NCBI GenBank assembly: GCA_024691065.1
Contig: JAILOA010000276.1
Location: 1-6,247, forward strand
From: Lachnospiraceae bacterium
GTDB taxonomy: Bacteria > Bacillota > Clostridia > Lachnospirales > Lachnospiraceae
Length of the DNA: 6,247 nt
Direction: 5' to 3'
Below, piece by piece: positions 5,980 through 6,247 of this stretch. A program made the position numbers and the translations under genes. How positions within the stretch are numbered: the stretch's first letter is position 1; every line of letters starts with the position of its first letter. The notes under the pieces were generated by a model, which was not told the origin of the DNA, ran no database searches, and worked only from the letters and a program-made list of their open reading frames with translations.

Positions 5980-6093
5980 ATGAAAATTAAAGGTGCAGTT
6001 GCAGAGAAAAAAGGGAAAGTTGTAAATCCCTTCTGCCATCGGATAAAATTCTTCGAATTTTATCCTTTGGAAGTAAAAAAAGCTAGATTTTAA
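5980..6093 (+). other. Possible 37-codon small ORF in the cysK leader
   Basis: An ATG at 5980 opens a frame to the TAA at 6091-6093. The peptide would be basic, with Lys-rich ends, one Cys at residue 19 and an aromatic stretch IKFFEFYP encoded by the hairpin. AAGGA lies only two bases before the ATG, poor spacing for translation. It could be a leader peptide or simply repeat DNA read in frame. I do not recognise a family. Confidence 0.2.
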
Positions 6094-6120
6094 AGTTGAG
6101 CTGCAGAGGAAAAAGGGAAA
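5998..6120 (+). repeat. Purine-rich direct repeats flanking a hairpin
   Basis: The 21-base segments 5998-6018 and 6100-6120 differ at only two positions; both contain TGCAGAG followed by an A-rich run and GGGAAA. A shorter third relative, CTACAGAGAAAAA, starts at 6133, just before the cysK ribosome binding site. The first two flank 81 bases that hold the long hairpin at 6041-6065. Duplication of a leader segment or insertion of a small mobile repeat are both possible. Confidence 0.7.
6011..6070 (+). promoter_or_regulatory. Two tandem hairpins in the cysK 5' leader
   Basis: Hairpin 1 pairs AAGGGA (6011-6016) with TCCCTT (6027-6032) around a 10-base loop. Hairpin 2 pairs GGATAAAATTC (6041-6051) with GAATTTTATCC (6055-6065), 11 perfect pairs around TTC. 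It can be extended by CCA/TGG beyond a 2x2 internal loop. No T-run follows, so it is not a standard terminator. A second AAGGGA at 6113-6118 could compete for TCCCTT, giving a possible switch. I see no T-box or SAM riboswitch consensus. Regulation of cysK is inference. Confidence 0.5.
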
Positions 6121-6162
6121 CTCATAAACATACTACAGAGAAAAATATTGGAGGTTAATAAG

Positions 6163-6247
6163 ATGTCTAAGATTTATAAAAGTGCAACAGATTTAATTGG
6201 CAACACACCTCTTGTTGAGGTTGTAAATATCGAGAAGGAACTCGGGC
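6163..6247 (+). CDS. cysK: Cysteine synthase A, N-terminal fragment
   Basis: This is the start of a PLP-dependent O-acetylserine sulfhydrylase, which makes cysteine from O-acetylserine and sulfide in the cytoplasm. Only 28 codons are present before the window ends. The peptide begins MSKIYKSATDLIGNTPLVEV; the xxLIGNTPLV stretch is the hallmark N-terminus of cysteine synthase and its close relatives. GGAGG at 6150-6154, eight bases before the ATG, supports the start. The PLP lysine and other catalytic residues would lie beyond the window. A cystathionine beta-synthase-like relative cannot be ruled out from the fragment. The upstream leader is long and structured, and the NhaC-family carrier lies 262 bases before. 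Confidence 0.88.
   Translation, partial: MSKIYKSATDLIGNTPLVEVVNIEKELG

Noticed and set aside
6011..6162. T-box or SAM riboswitch upstream of cysK
   Set aside because: I see no T-box consensus (such as the TGGNACCGCG-type bulge), no SAM riboswitch core, and no terminator hairpin with a T-run.

Overview
The window looks like a piece of an AT-rich, low-GC Gram-positive chromosome, most likely a gut or rumen member of the Clostridia (Lachnospiraceae-like). This rests on strong GGAGG ribosome binding sites, sigma-A type promoters, AT-rich intergenic DNA and the kinds of proteins encoded. It is an inference from style, not a database match. All six genes have recognisable families. There is no phage, plasmid, IS element, CRISPR array, tRNA or rRNA.

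Layout, left to right. Positions 2-940 (+) hold the C-terminal half of an oligoendopeptidase F-type M3 metallopeptidase, cut by the window edge. An AT-rich gap with helically phased T-tracts follows. Then come a short flavodoxin-like protein (1226-1702, +) and, 53 bases later, a class II aldolase of the L-fuculose-phosphate aldolase type (1756-2442, +). A convergent intergenic region (2443-2816) carries a long two-way hairpin terminator and a pair of 56-bp-spaced imperfect repeats that can each fold. On the minus strand lies a DMT/EamA transporter (2817-3854) whose cytoplasmic loop is lengthened by a 36-bp in-frame tandem repeat. A 339-bp divergent region (3855-4193) holds a good promoter for the transporter on the minus strand and a promoter overlapped by an 11+11 bp inverted repeat for the plus-strand gene. 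That gene is a NhaC-family antiporter (4194-5900). A 262-bp leader with two hairpins and duplicated purine-rich segments then precedes the first 28 codons of a cysteine synthase (6163 onward).

Functionally this is mostly housekeeping: intracellular peptide turnover, a redox flavoprotein, sugar-phosphate cleavage, metabolite export or import, ion/solute antiport and cysteine synthesis. The most suggestive link is the NhaC-family carrier directly upstream of cysK, because some NhaC-family members are amino-acid transporters. I found no clearly new multi-gene system. The points most worth a second look are the cysK leader, the operator-like inverted repeat on the NhaC promoter, the paired folding repeats at 2652-2751 and the expanding loop repeat in the transporter.
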